A DNA stretch of 64,000 nt, taken from Phyto melanocephala (lineage: Eukaryota; Arthropoda; Insecta; Diptera; Rhinophoridae). The stretch's first letter is position 1. Each line of letters starts with the position of its first letter. A program made the position numbers and the translations under genes. The notes under the pieces were generated by a model. The model had not been told where the DNA came from, searched no databases, and was given only the letters and a program-made list of their open reading frames with translations. Positions 23,246 through 33,664 of this stretch are shown here, in pieces. The stretch covers positions 122,151,062 through 122,215,061 of the forward strand of contig OW799236.1 in NCBI GenBank assembly GCA_941918925.1, read 5' to 3'.

Positions 23246-23392
23246 CTAGTACAAGTCTGGCGCGCTGCTCAAGACAACCGGTGTTATTGTGATGGGCGAA
23301 GCAGTTTTAACAGATTGTGTTGGGACAAATGTTTTCATAAAAGCTGGCGGTAGTATTGGAGGTGGTTGAACTGACGTAACTGCTGGTTGCTG
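23246..23392 (-). CDS. Candidate 3'-terminal exon, proline-rich C terminus
   Basis: On the minus strand, directly after AACTTTAG, an open frame encodes QQPAVTSVQPPPILPPAF, continues Thr/Ser/Pro-rich, and ends SSAPDLY and stop. An in-frame TAG sits just before the exon, so it must begin at or just after the acceptor. GC content and codon use are gene-like and unlike the surrounding DNA. Poly(A)-like AATAAA motifs follow about 220 nt downstream. It could be the last exon of a minus-strand gene with long introns, perhaps even the proline-rich gene at the right edge, but nothing links them. The acceptor lacks a strong pyrimidine tract, and a plus-strand frame (METFTDITD...) overlaps. Confidence 0.42.
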   Translation of the reverse strand, partial: QQPAVTSVQPPPILPPAFMKTFVPTQSVKTASPITITPVVLSSAPDLY

Positions 23393-23399
23393 CTAAAGT

Positions 23400-24140
23400 T
23401 TGTTATATACCTGACTATATGTTTGGCGGCTATTATAGGTCTCACTTGGTCGTCCTCAATATTTCTGCCTCACATCGAGACAATTGATCTTCAATGTTTT
23501 TTTTTTTATTTTGTTCCTATTTAATAAAATAATTCGCATTAATTTTTAAATATTACATATATTTAGAAAATATTACAAACAATTTTTGTCGATGAAGTAG
23601 TCAGCTGTTTTTGACATCTTTACAATAGCACACACTAACAAAATACATGTAGTTTTTAATATCATTTTGTTGTTGCAAAGTTGCAATGACCATATTAATG
23701 GGCCTTGATCCGATCCTATCTTATCAAAGAAAGTTAAAATTAAAGTCAAAATTAGTTTAGCATTGATTTTATTTACTTATGCAGAGATGGAAAATTAGAT
23801 TTTTTCGTTATTAAAATAAGTGTACTTTTTTGGCACCAATAGTACTAATTTTTTTTTATTATATCATGTTATAACAAGTACATACATATATTACTTGAGC
23901 ACTGTTTAAAATCAAATAGTATTTAATAGTATTCACCTCTGAGGATGAAATCTCGTTCTGTGAAACTGTGAAATGAAAAGTTGTTGTGTGTCTTATCATA
24001 TGATGCCACCATATCTTTAGCTGAACAATAACATTTCATTTCACACTTTCCAGGGGGTCACCCTGGTATAAGAATCATACAGGTATATGCAATGGCGAAT
24101 TTGCTGTGATGATTTCTTTCAAATACCACACATAAAAAAA
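23400..24140. other. Non-coding stretch
   Basis: No supported gene. The part at 23930-24010 shares short motifs (GTGAAATGAAAAGTT) with the MITE at 62011-62091. Confidence 0.5.
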
Positions 24141-24142
24141 CA

Positions 24143-24757
24143 AGTAAGAGTGCTATATTCGGCCATGCCGAAAATTATATACCCTTCACAACGTGTAGTC
24201 ATGCAATAACATAAAAAATATATATATGTATATAAAAACATCCCATTGTAAAATTATAAATTTACGTATATATGTTAAAAAAAAATAAAAAAAACAAAAA
24301 AAATATTAAAAAAAAATTAAAAAAAGTAATAAAAATATAAATAATATATAAAATAAAAAAAAATTTTTTTTTTCGGCTCAGCTGGGATTCCATGCCACGT
24401 TTACTTTAACCGGTATACACGTTTGTATGTATGTATGTTGTTGTTGTAAAAAAAAACCAAGTGGTCGCGGTTTTTTGCTCATATCTCAGTTGTTTATGTA
24501 ATGATGTTTCTTATTTTCAATACCGACCTACTCCCGAATATTTCTGATATTTCAGTACCTCACCCTGGACCAGGCGATATCGGGGGGTTTCAAAAAGTTG
24601 ATTTCAACATACATACAGACAGACTGACAGAGCTTAATCGACTCCCCTATTCATAAGCTTTCAGAAAATATATACTTTATGGGGTCGGAAATGAAAATTG
24701 CAGAAATTACAAAAGGAATGACAAAGCTTGTGCACCACAGGTGAAGGGTATAATAAA
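24143..24757 (+). repeat. Interspersed repeat R, copy 3
   Basis: Starts AAGTAAGAGTGCTATATTCG, then 'tatacccttcac', and ends 'gtgaagggtataata', so the ends are imperfect inverted repeats. It contains an A-rich tract, 'ttggctcagctgggattcca', TGTATGTATGTTGTTGTTGT and 'tatatactttatggggtcgg'. No ORF. Confidence 0.75.
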
Positions 24758-24759
24758 CA

Positions 24760-26665
24760 ATAATTTTTTATACATCGAGTTTGACATTAGCGCTCCCCAT
24801 CAGCTGGGCTGATAATTTCACTTGTATGCATTCGCCTTGATTGTAGCAATTCGTCAGTGCATACAAGGCGAATTCTACTATCAAATTCCATACAAAATTG
24901 TTGTTTTTTTTTATTTAAAATTTGTTAGAGTACTTCACTTCGAATTGACCTACTTTACTTATCTGATGAACATGCCTTGGTTCCAAACATATACCTCAAC
25001 AATATGTCTTGAGGTATGTCAACATTAGGCAAGTATTTGACAAAATTGAATTTTCACTTCTTTTTGTTTAAGGACAGAAATAATTTTGTCCTGAAAACTC
25101 TCAGCTTAATCCGACTTAATTTAAATCAATGTTTGCATAATAAAATTGTTAAATTTTAAAATAAGTTTGACTTCTTTTAATATGTATTTTATATGGTAGC
25201 AAAATAAATAAGTCGTTCTGCAGAAAATTCTCGGACAAAAATTATATTTGAAACAGATGTGTGAACCACTCACCTTAAAATTAACTAATTTTTTGTATAG
25301 TGGTTTTAATTAAACAAATTTATTTATCCATTCCGAATAAAATATATCAGGGTCGATATTAAATATACCGAAGTTATCTGAAAAGTGAAGCGTAGAATGG
25401 ACAAATGCTCAGTCTTACTATAACTGAGCATTCAACAGTCCTAAGGTCTAAAAGAATTAATATAAGAAATTGGAGGCAATTGTACTGCCTCTAAAGGTCA
25501 ACATTTTATAAACTCGACTATAATACAAAAGGTACATATAGAGACATATTTTGGACATAATGACATCAAATAGTTTGCTCTAATTACAAAGATAATTTGA
25601 TACATCGAACAACTTTTTATTCAAAACTCATACTGCCAAAGATAATGCAGTCAAGCGTTACCTTTTTTATGATCACAACTGTAAATAGTAATTTACCCAA
25701 AATAAAAAGTTTTAGATAGAAATTTAAATTTAGGCATTATGTATGATAAGATAACTGAATATTTTATGACTCAAATTAGTTTCAATTCCAATTCAATAAT
25801 GCTAATTAAGGCCATGTTTGACTATACGATGACGTTTTTTGATTCATTTAAAATTGTGCGTATTAAATTTAAGTTTGCCCGGCTTAATAGTTATAATAAA
25901 AAATTTTAAAAAATTAAAAGTTTTAGTACATTTTGTTAAAGTATTTCGTAAGCGCCATACATGGACGTGCGCCAGATGGAACTACTAGTTTGAATCAGAT
26001 TGTTATGGCATTGTTTTAAATTTCTTGCTTGCTGCTTATGACGACGAAACAGCTGTTTGCAGCTCGTTGGCTCTTCACTATTCTGGTTTTTAATAATTTT
26101 GTTGTTTGGAACTGTTTGGCTAACACAACACACGTGAAAGCAATTTTTTACAAAAATTTGTCGTATTGTTAGTATTTTTAAGCGTGTCTAAAACAAGTCT
26201 ACAAATGCTTAAAACCTTAATTTAATATTAATAATATTCATTTAGTATTTTTTTTTACTTTAATAACAATAGTTTAACCAGCAGAAATAAAGTCTAAACA
26301 AAACATTATCGTTAGCAGAAAAAGCGTATAAATTCTTTTACGTTAGAAAAAAAATATTAAATAAATATTTTGATTGATTGTAGAAAAATAAGCTGAAATC
26401 AAAATTTTATTGTAGAATTTCTTAGGGGCCATAATTCGGCATACGCTTAAGTGATAATAATGTAAGCGTAAATAACATAAAATTTTTAATAGTTTTAAGA
26501 CGCAGTTCTAACAATCAGCGTAGCCAGAATGATGGTTTTTATCATACTTGTGATGATTTATATAAAAAAGTTTGATAGATTTGGTATTTGGATTTTCTGT
26601 TAATAAAGTACATAAGTAAAAATTTTTCGTTAACAATTTTTTTCATTTATTTAAAAAGTAAGTAA
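24760..26665. other. Non-coding stretch with one GC-richer island
   Basis: No supported gene. The segment 25940-26130 is GC-richer than its surroundings (GCGCCATACATGGACGTGCG, then GCGCCAGATGG) and has a 65-codon minus-strand frame with no motif. It could be a 5' UTR exon or regulatory island, but I cannot tell. Confidence 0.45.
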
Positions 26666-26671
26666 TAGTAA

Positions 26672-27588
26672 CAAGTAAGAGAGCTATATTCGGCCGTGCC
26701 GAATCTTATATACCCTTCACAACGTGTAGTCATGCAATAACAGTAGTTTGTATCACCATTCATCCCATATGAAATACGTACATACATATAAAAAACATAC
26801 ATATATAAAAACATCCCATTGTAAAATTATAAATTTACGTATGTATGTTAAAAAAAAAAAAATTTTTAAAAAAATTTAAAAAAAAAATTATAAAAAAAAA
26901 TTTTAAAAAAGAATAATTAAAATATATATAATAAATATAAAACAAACAAAAAATAAAAATTAAAAAAAAAATAATAAAAATATAAATAATATATTAAATA
27001 AAAAATAAAAAAAAAATTTTAAAAAAATAAAAAAAAATTTTTTTGGCTCAGCTGGGATTCGATGCCACGTTTTCTCTAACCAGGGGCCGAATTACGGCAT
27101 TCGATATCAAACGAAATTTTACTCGAACGATTGAGTTCGCTGTGCTTTAGGTATAGAGATTCTAATAAGAATTTTTAAATCTGGATCACGTTCGAATGCC
27201 GTAATTCGGCCCCAGTATACACGTTTGTATGTACGTATGTTGTTGTTGTAATGTTGTTTTTGTGAAAAAAATCGAGGTGGTCGTGGGTTTTTGCTCATAT
27301 CTCAGTTGTTTATATGCCGATGTTTCTGATTTTCAATACCGATCTACTCCCGAATATTTCTGATATTTTAATACCTCACCCGGGTCTAAGCGATGGCGGG
27401 GGGTTTTAAAAAGTTGATTTCAACATACACACGGACAGACGGACAGAATGACAGAGCTTAATCGACTCCCCTATTCATAAGCTTTCAGAAAATATATACT
27501 TTATTGGGTCGGAAATGAAAATTGTAGAAATTTCACACGGAATGACAAACCTATATATTCCCTTTTTCACTGTGTGAAGGGTATAAAA
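26672..27588 (+). repeat. Interspersed repeat R, copy 4
   Basis: Full-length by comparison with copy 3: AAGTAAGAGAGCTATATTCG at the start, 'gtgtgaagggtataaaa' at the end. It is enlarged by a long A/T-rich expansion (26845-27040) and split by a 129-bp palindromic MITE at 27084-27212. Confidence 0.75.
27084..27212. mobile_element. 129-bp palindromic MITE, family P, copy 1
   Basis: Termini are GGGCCGAATTACGGCATTCG and its reverse complement. It is flanked by CAG on both sides (27081-27083 and 27213-27215). Removing it restores 'aaccagtatacac', matching the uninterrupted repeat R at about 24410. Relatives lie at 53339-53457 and about 56911. A 3-bp target duplication would suit PIF/Harbinger-type MITEs, but those usually prefer TWA, so the class is uncertain. 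Confidence 0.8.
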
Positions 27589-27589
27589 A

Positions 27590-29050
27590 GTAATGGTGCA
27601 GACTTATGTGAAAAGGTGGTTTTTTAGAACGAAATTGAGCACGCTCTAAATAAATGTTAGCAGACGAGTTTACGTATGAGTTTAACAGAAGCAATGTTTT
27701 AAATTAAGATTCCACTATCATCGCAAATATTACAATGTGTACCGATCTTAATCATTGTAAAACGGCACGCATTTAAAAAAAATGCACGACTTATTTTTGA
27801 GCAGCCCCATTATTGTCGCATATTGTGACAACCTTTTTTGGCTCATATCGGTAAAAACAAAATTACGAAAATAATTGTTGAAATAAGGTCACACTATTGT
27901 GCCTAATGGGCAAGCTGTGGAGCCCATTAACCCGACTTGATACATAACTTAAATTAATCGTTTTAAATTATGATACAACTTTTTATATTGTACACATTTG
28001 GATCTCGTAAGGATCACAACAATCCCCTATTATTCCTCTTCTAAACCCGATTTAAAACAACAAAAACCATGGCATTCTTATTAAACAAAACCAAAATGTA
28101 TTTATTTTTTGAACTTTACTTTGAAAATACTTAACAGTTTAACAATCAAAGCTTCTCATTTCATAGAAATTAGAGATAAAACAGCCCGGTTTTTTATATT
28201 ACTCATTTAAATTATTGAATTTTATTTTTTAATTTAAAGATTTTTTTTGTTTTTTCATTCCATGATGTCTTCAAACACATTTGCTTTTGTCAACAAAATA
28301 AATTTTACGTAAAAGTAGCAGACAAACAATGTCTGGGTTAATAAATATAAATTTTCTGCAAAATCTTTAAATTCAAATACAAATACATGAATAAATAAAT
28401 CAATTAAGAACACATACAGATGTAGTCGTATTTAAAATAAGTTAATGCTTAAAACAACACAACATTTGGTCAATTCACAAGGTATTCGTTCTATAATATT
28501 TTAAACTGGTTTATGAAGAAATATGTATGGTAAAATATTTTTAAAATCGAAAAATAATCTCAAAACTGCATTAGGGATTTCGCTAGATTTCGGCGTTAGA
28601 AAGTAAACGTTTTCAACCATTAAACATTCTAAAATACCTTCATTATGCCTTCTTTTGTGTTATAAAATATGTTAACATTTTAAATTAATTACAGTTTGTA
28701 GACAAATCACACAGATGAAACTCTTTGTGAATTGGGCAATTGTATAAATTTAAAATGTGATTCAAATTAATGTAAATTGTTTATAACTGAACCTTAAACA
28801 AAATTTTTTTTTCATGAGTTAATAATATAAATTGGTAGTATTTTAGTAGTATTTTATAGTGTTGTTTTTCAAAATCTTTTGAAAATTATAAATGCTAACG
28901 TTTTTTTGACTCAAAAAAAAAAAAAAACTTAAACTAGTTTAAGTAACAACCAAATAGTTTTTTTTTATGAATAAAAGGCAGACAGACAAATAGACAAATA
29001 GAAATTTATTTGGATAACACGTTGGGACTGCATGATACAAGCAAAAGACG
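27590..29050. other. AT-rich non-coding stretch
   Basis: No supported gene. It ends at the presumed promoter region of gene B. Confidence 0.55.
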
Positions 29051-29058
29051 CTAAAAGT

Positions 29059-29066
29059 ATAAAAAC
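29059..29066 (+). promoter_or_regulatory. Possible TATA box for gene B
   Basis: TATAAAAA lies about 130 nt upstream of the first ORF of gene B. A second TATAAAA lies near 29147. Either could serve; in AT-rich DNA neither is strong evidence alone. Confidence 0.25.
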
Positions 29067-29196
29067 GCTGACACACAAAAACTATAACAACATTTGAGTT
29101 TTTGAAAGCCAACCGAAAACATCTTTTAAGTAGAAGTAGAGAATATAAAATTTTTAAATTGTCTTTGAAATCTTATTTCAACCATCTTATGTGTCA

Positions 29197-29412
29197 ATGT
29201 ATAACCTCGCTGACACTAAAGCCAAATTGAACGCTAATTTAAGGTGAGTTAAAACCAAAATACAGAAAGTTGATCAATGACAAATATAATAATTTTTATC
29301 TTTTTCCTCTAGTCTCTCCAAACATTTGTCTTCTAAAAAAGGTTCAAGAACCTCTAACTGCGGTAATCGTCTGGAATTTGCCGTTCTCACATTCATACAA
29401 AACGTGCCTTGA
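29197..29412 (+). CDS. Small protein, upstream spliced ORF of gene B
   Basis: A 48-residue protein from exons 29197-29243 and 29313-29412, joined across a 69-nt intron with textbook fly signals (TTTAAG|GTGAGT and TTTTTCCTCTAG|T). It starts MYNLADTKAKLN and ends GSRTSNCGNRLEFAVLTFIQ then NVP and stop. The paralogue in gene A has the same phase-2 intron, equal exon 2 length and the same start context (TGTCAATGT). Shared residues in exon 2 include GSRT, N..N.LE, VLT.IQ and VP. Function unknown. Polar with a weakly hydrophobic C-terminal third, and no obvious membrane segment. Confidence 0.77.
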
Positions 29413-29443
29413 CTACACAAAGGTCTGTAACAACTATTTCGAA

Positions 29444-29677
29444 ATGGTCCATAAAAATCGTACTACTCGACCCATGATGGATGTCAGCCCATTGCGTCAT
29501 ACCTTAACGGCTCCAGCCAATAAATATGAATTGTCATCTAGTCCACGCAATGGCTATAAATTGGAGGTACCAAGCCGTAGTAATACAGCTAATACTGGAT
29601 CATCATCTAATCAATGGCACTACAATGACATGATAAACAACAATCGTCAAGAGTTTAATAATTTACATTTTTGTTAA
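29444..29677 (+). CDS. Small protein, downstream ORF of two-cistron gene B
   Basis: A 77-residue hydrophilic protein. An upstream in-frame Met at 29270 is rejected because it lies inside the 5' intron; the start at MVHKNRT matches the MVYTKRT start of the paralogue. The middle is Ser/Asn/Pro-rich and poorly conserved. The C terminus W.YN.M...R..FNN.H is the shared motif. It lies 31 nt after the stop of the upstream ORF and out of frame with it, so readthrough cannot fuse them. An AATAAA poly(A) signal sits at 29746-29751, about 70 nt beyond the stop. No known family recognised. Confidence 0.75.
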   Translation: MVHKNRTTRPMMDVSPLRHTLTAPANKYELSSSPRNGYKLEVPSRSNTANTGSSSNQWHYNDMINNNRQEFNNLHFC

Positions 29678-29745
29678 AACAACACAAACACAAAATTTAT
29701 ATTAAAGCGTCTCTTAATTTGAATTTCTCCCCGTATTAAACAAAA

Positions 29746-29751
29746 AATAAA
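29746..29751 (+). terminator. Poly(A) signal of gene B
   Basis: AATAAA about 70 nt downstream of the second ORF's stop, in the same orientation. Confidence 0.45.
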
Positions 29752-30065
29752 ATCTTTTGGATTCAAACGAGTTTTTAAATTAATAGTTTTTCGTATTCAA
29801 CTTATTATCTCTGTATAATTTAAACAAATGTTAGCAAGAATTCATTAAAAAAAAACATGTTTTATAACTATCCGCATAATTTAATGAAATACAATTGAAT
29901 GAAATCCATTAAGCTCGACTTTTCATTTAGTTTGTCATTTTGTGTACAGCATCGTGTCATTTCACTTACAGGTTTTTTAGAATAGCAAATAGAGGCAAAC
30001 CATATGCTTATGTTGTATCATCTCTTGTATGGAATTTTACCCACATGCTGTATGATTTTAGAAAA
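29752..30065. other. Non-coding stretch
   Basis: Downstream flank of gene B. Nothing recognised before the mariner-like relic. Confidence 0.5.
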
Positions 30066-31252
30066 TACATGGTAGGCTAACAATTACCATGTGGTTTAAA
30101 TATTTAATAACTTTTTTATTTTTTCAGATTACAAAATATACAAAATGGACAATTTTTTCACAAAGTATGGAAAAAAATGTCTTTTAAATGACCACCTGTT
30201 TTCAGTTTCTTGAGAGTATTTTTATAATTTTTATAACATAGTTATAATTTAATTATAATGATGTTAGTCTCGAGTTTAAGGATTGCCTAGGACTTGTCCA
30301 TATGTACTTGATCCTTCAAATAGCCCCAAAGGAAATAACCTGGTCCTGAAAAAACCGGACTTTTGGAAATTATTCGCTTTTAAAAAATAGGAATTAATAG
30401 TGCCATTGTGTCTCGGGCAGTATGAACAATGGCTCCATTCTGCTGAAACTACATCTCAAGGTCTGTTTTCAATAGAAGGTCGTTAGTTATATTATATTAC
30501 GAACCAAAACGATTACAGCGCCTCTGTCTTTATTTTCAAAAAAAAAAAAATGCCCAATGAATTTTGCAGTTGTAATGTATATCATATGTCATATATCATT
30601 GGCTTTGATATATCTCTTTTTTTGAATTTTCCAAACCCCAGAACCTACAGTTCTGCTTAATAGCAAAATCCATTCAAATGAAAATTAGCTTTGTCACTCA
30701 TAATCAGATTTTTAATAAAGTTGGTTTTATTTCTGGCCAACAGTTCGAATTTAACTGCAAAATTTTGACGATCTCGATGATCTTCGGATGTTAATTATTT
30801 CACCAATCGGACTTTTTATAGGAATAACGGTAAATTCTTTTTTTAAATACGCCGTAGAGTCGTACGATCCATTCCTAACTGAGCAAAAGGCCTTCTGATA
30901 GACACTTCCTGTGTTTCGTTAACATCTTGCTCTACACGTTCAATATTTTTCGCAGTGCGAATTAAATGTGATCCATCGGTTCGTGGTAAATATCTTACGC
31001 TGCCATGTTTGTGGTGACGATCAACTAAGCAACAAATCATTGCTTTAGAGAGCAAAATTCTAACGTTAAAATATCCACGATATGCTCTTTGCTTTAAAAT
31101 AATTGATTGCTGATTTAAATAATAAAATTCTGTTAACCTTATTCTTTGTTCAGCTGTGGATCTCTCCATTATTTATAAATCTGAAAAACAAATTTAAAAT
31201 ATATAAATTAAAAAGTTATTAAAATTATGAACTCCATGGTGGCTTACCCTAT
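30066..31252 (-). mobile_element. Mariner-like element with long terminal repeats, dead
   Basis: Both ends carry about 60-bp inverted repeats that share 'taataactttttt' and 'ttttcagatt'. The minus-strand ORF from 31169 gives MERSTAEQRIRLTEFYYLNQ, QRAYRGYFNVR, then RTDGSHLIRTAKNIERVEQD, SIRRPFAQLG and TTLRRI. This is the complete N-terminal helix-turn-helix region of a mariner-like transposase. Further down, SDKANFHLNG (first catalytic Asp region) and FLWGYLKDQVHMDK (after the last catalytic block) are still readable between frameshifts. It is the longest relic of the family also at 10.0-10.4 kb. Confidence 0.75.
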
Positions 31253-31257
31253 ACAAA

Positions 31258-31615
31258 ACCGTTGCTTTGAGGACAATGTCGATAGAGCGGTAATTGAAAA
31301 AACAAAACTTATGTTCAATCGATTACATCGATAAAACATTGAAAGCGGCTAAACCCTGAATCCATCATTAGGAAATTTAACATTGCAAAATGATCATTAA
31401 AGTAGACCCTCAGTCGTTTCAAACAGACTGCACACTTTTTGACAAACTGAGCGCGATTTCCACGATTTGTAAAAGTTGTTCTGTTGTAAGTCTTTGTATG
31501 GTGATTTGCCAATGTAAACTGTAAACAAAAGTCAAACACACTTCATTAGTAGTATGACAGTTATTTTTGCAGTTATCCATAACGAAAATTTTATAGTTCT
31601 AAAAAACACCCTATA
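31258..31615 (-). mobile_element. Second mariner-like element, 5' fragment
   Basis: On the minus strand it begins TATAGGGTGTTTTTTAGAAC, a characteristic mariner terminus, and reads RLTTEQLLQIVEIALSLSKS then KRLRVYFNDHFA in two frames, a degenerate transposase helix-turn-helix. It ends where the neighbouring mariner-like element begins, in the same orientation. It is a different family from its neighbour, judging by the terminus. Confidence 0.6.
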
Positions 31616-31619
31616 TTTT

Positions 31620-33660
31620 ATAAATATATGTTTAATGGAGGGTATTTCAGATTCATCACAGCCAAAGACATAACATAATAATTTATTGTTCTGTTTTTTT
31701 TTTCTCGAAAACATAAATGTTAATTTGCAATGCTCAACAAAATAATTTGTTATTTAACATGTATAATATACACGTTAAATATATTATAAATACATAAATA
31801 AAAAATGAAAATTTATTACATTTGTATGCGTAGACTCTAAATCTTTCACAATATAATGAATAAAATAATATATCAAAAATTTTGCTTTTATCCAACAGCC
31901 ATGTCACGTGTCTCATATACATTTGTAAATTTTTAAATTATTTATGTGCGAAAAAATAAAATCCCTGCAAAAAATTATTGTCAAATCGTCCTTTGGCACT
32001 TTTGTAAAAAACTTCCGTGTCAAAGTGTTTAAAATTAAATTTCAATTGTCATAATACGTATGATTTTACTTATAAGTTGTAAAACCTAGTTTAAAAGGAT
32101 TTAGAAGAGGTGGCAATATAATAGAAAAATATGAAAAGTTAAAAGACATGGCATTACTATTCAGAGTTTGCAAACTTAAGTTAAACACCACCAGAATGGA
32201 ATAAGTTTTTTTTTTTCAAACATCTCATCGGTATCTGTGATGTCTTCTATCTTGTGTTTTGTTAAATATGTATAAACTCATATTTTGTAAATCACTTCCA
32301 CTCACTTTTAAATACTTTAAGATAAAATATGTAAGATGATCCAGGTGCTAAGTTTACTAGGTATTCCAAAAAGTATGCAAGATTTAAGCTTAATAGAAAA
32401 TTCAGTATTTGTTAAGTAGTTTTTATTAAAAGACAGAGGTTGGTTTAATGTTTCGAATAAAAGCAAATTGTTTTAAATTGTCATAGCATTAGAGTTATAA
32501 ACAAAAACACTGCAATGGCAATTCCGAACAAATTAATTTCACTCGAAATACAGATTGTCTCAGATTGCTGTTACGTTTTAACAGAGTTACTTGATAGTTG
32601 TTCATCGTCCACTGTGGAATGTGCAGAACTCAATAATGGGTTAAACTACCGTTAGCTTGTTCAACATAGCATGTAACATATGTATATCCTTCCTAAACGT
32701 TTAGATAGTAAAAATAAGAATATATATTTTTTGTTCCATGTTTTTAGTTGGAAATAGTCACATCTAAAATTGCACATGACAACAAAAATATTTTGTTTTG
32801 TTTAGCATAAATTTCTAGTTGTCTACTTTTAAAACCATTGACAATAAAAATATCAATAAAAACTTATTAATGCAATTGTCATGATTTTCGCAATAGCAGT
32901 TGTTGCAATAAAATTTTAAATTAGAAATTAAATTTGTGTATCTCCCCCTTTTATATGGAGGTGTACTGCCGAGGTCGCGTCGGCCATTTGGCCGATGTTT
33001 TATTCCATACGTAATTGAACCATACCAATATTATCATAATTGTAAAAAGAAATGACAATAATTTCCTAAATGTTTTGTGTTTCATTCAAAATTCACATCG
33101 GCCGTTAAAATTTAACCACCCTTTATAATAAAAATTTATTTTAATAGAAAACACAGTTTTTTTTACAGAAAACCATATTCGCTAAACTTTATTAATGTAA
33201 AGTAAAAATAGTTTACACTATTTTACATACGCACAGGCTTCGAATTACTTTTTAAGATAATAAGAAATATATTTCAATACAAATATATATTTCAATACAA
33301 CTTTCTATTAGTAAAATGGTCATAAGTAGAAACGAACTAACTCGTATTATTAACGAAATTGCGTTTTTTCAGTGATTAACATAAACACATCGCGACATAA
33401 AAAACATAATTACTTTTCAGTGGAATTTCTATCCCATATGTAAAGCTTCAATCTGACACCTATGAAAATGTAACTTACATTTACACAGCGGTAGCCTAGG
33501 CATCAAATGGGTCCAACACTACCGACATTATAAGCGAAGTTTGGATTGTGATGAATCAAAAGCAAAATAAAGAAAACAGACTAATCGAAATCGGACACTA
33601 ATAATATTTTATTTTAATTTTTTCCTATTGATATAAATGTATACAACCAGACGGGGTTAA
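31620..33660. other. Non-coding stretch; GC-richer palindrome
   Basis: No supported gene. At 32965-33000 GGTCGCGTCGGCCATTTGGC and downstream 'acatcggccgtt' (33096-33107) form inverted CATCGGCC motifs about 115 bp apart, suggesting a small degenerate MITE. Confidence 0.45.
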
Positions 33661-33664
33661 ATTT

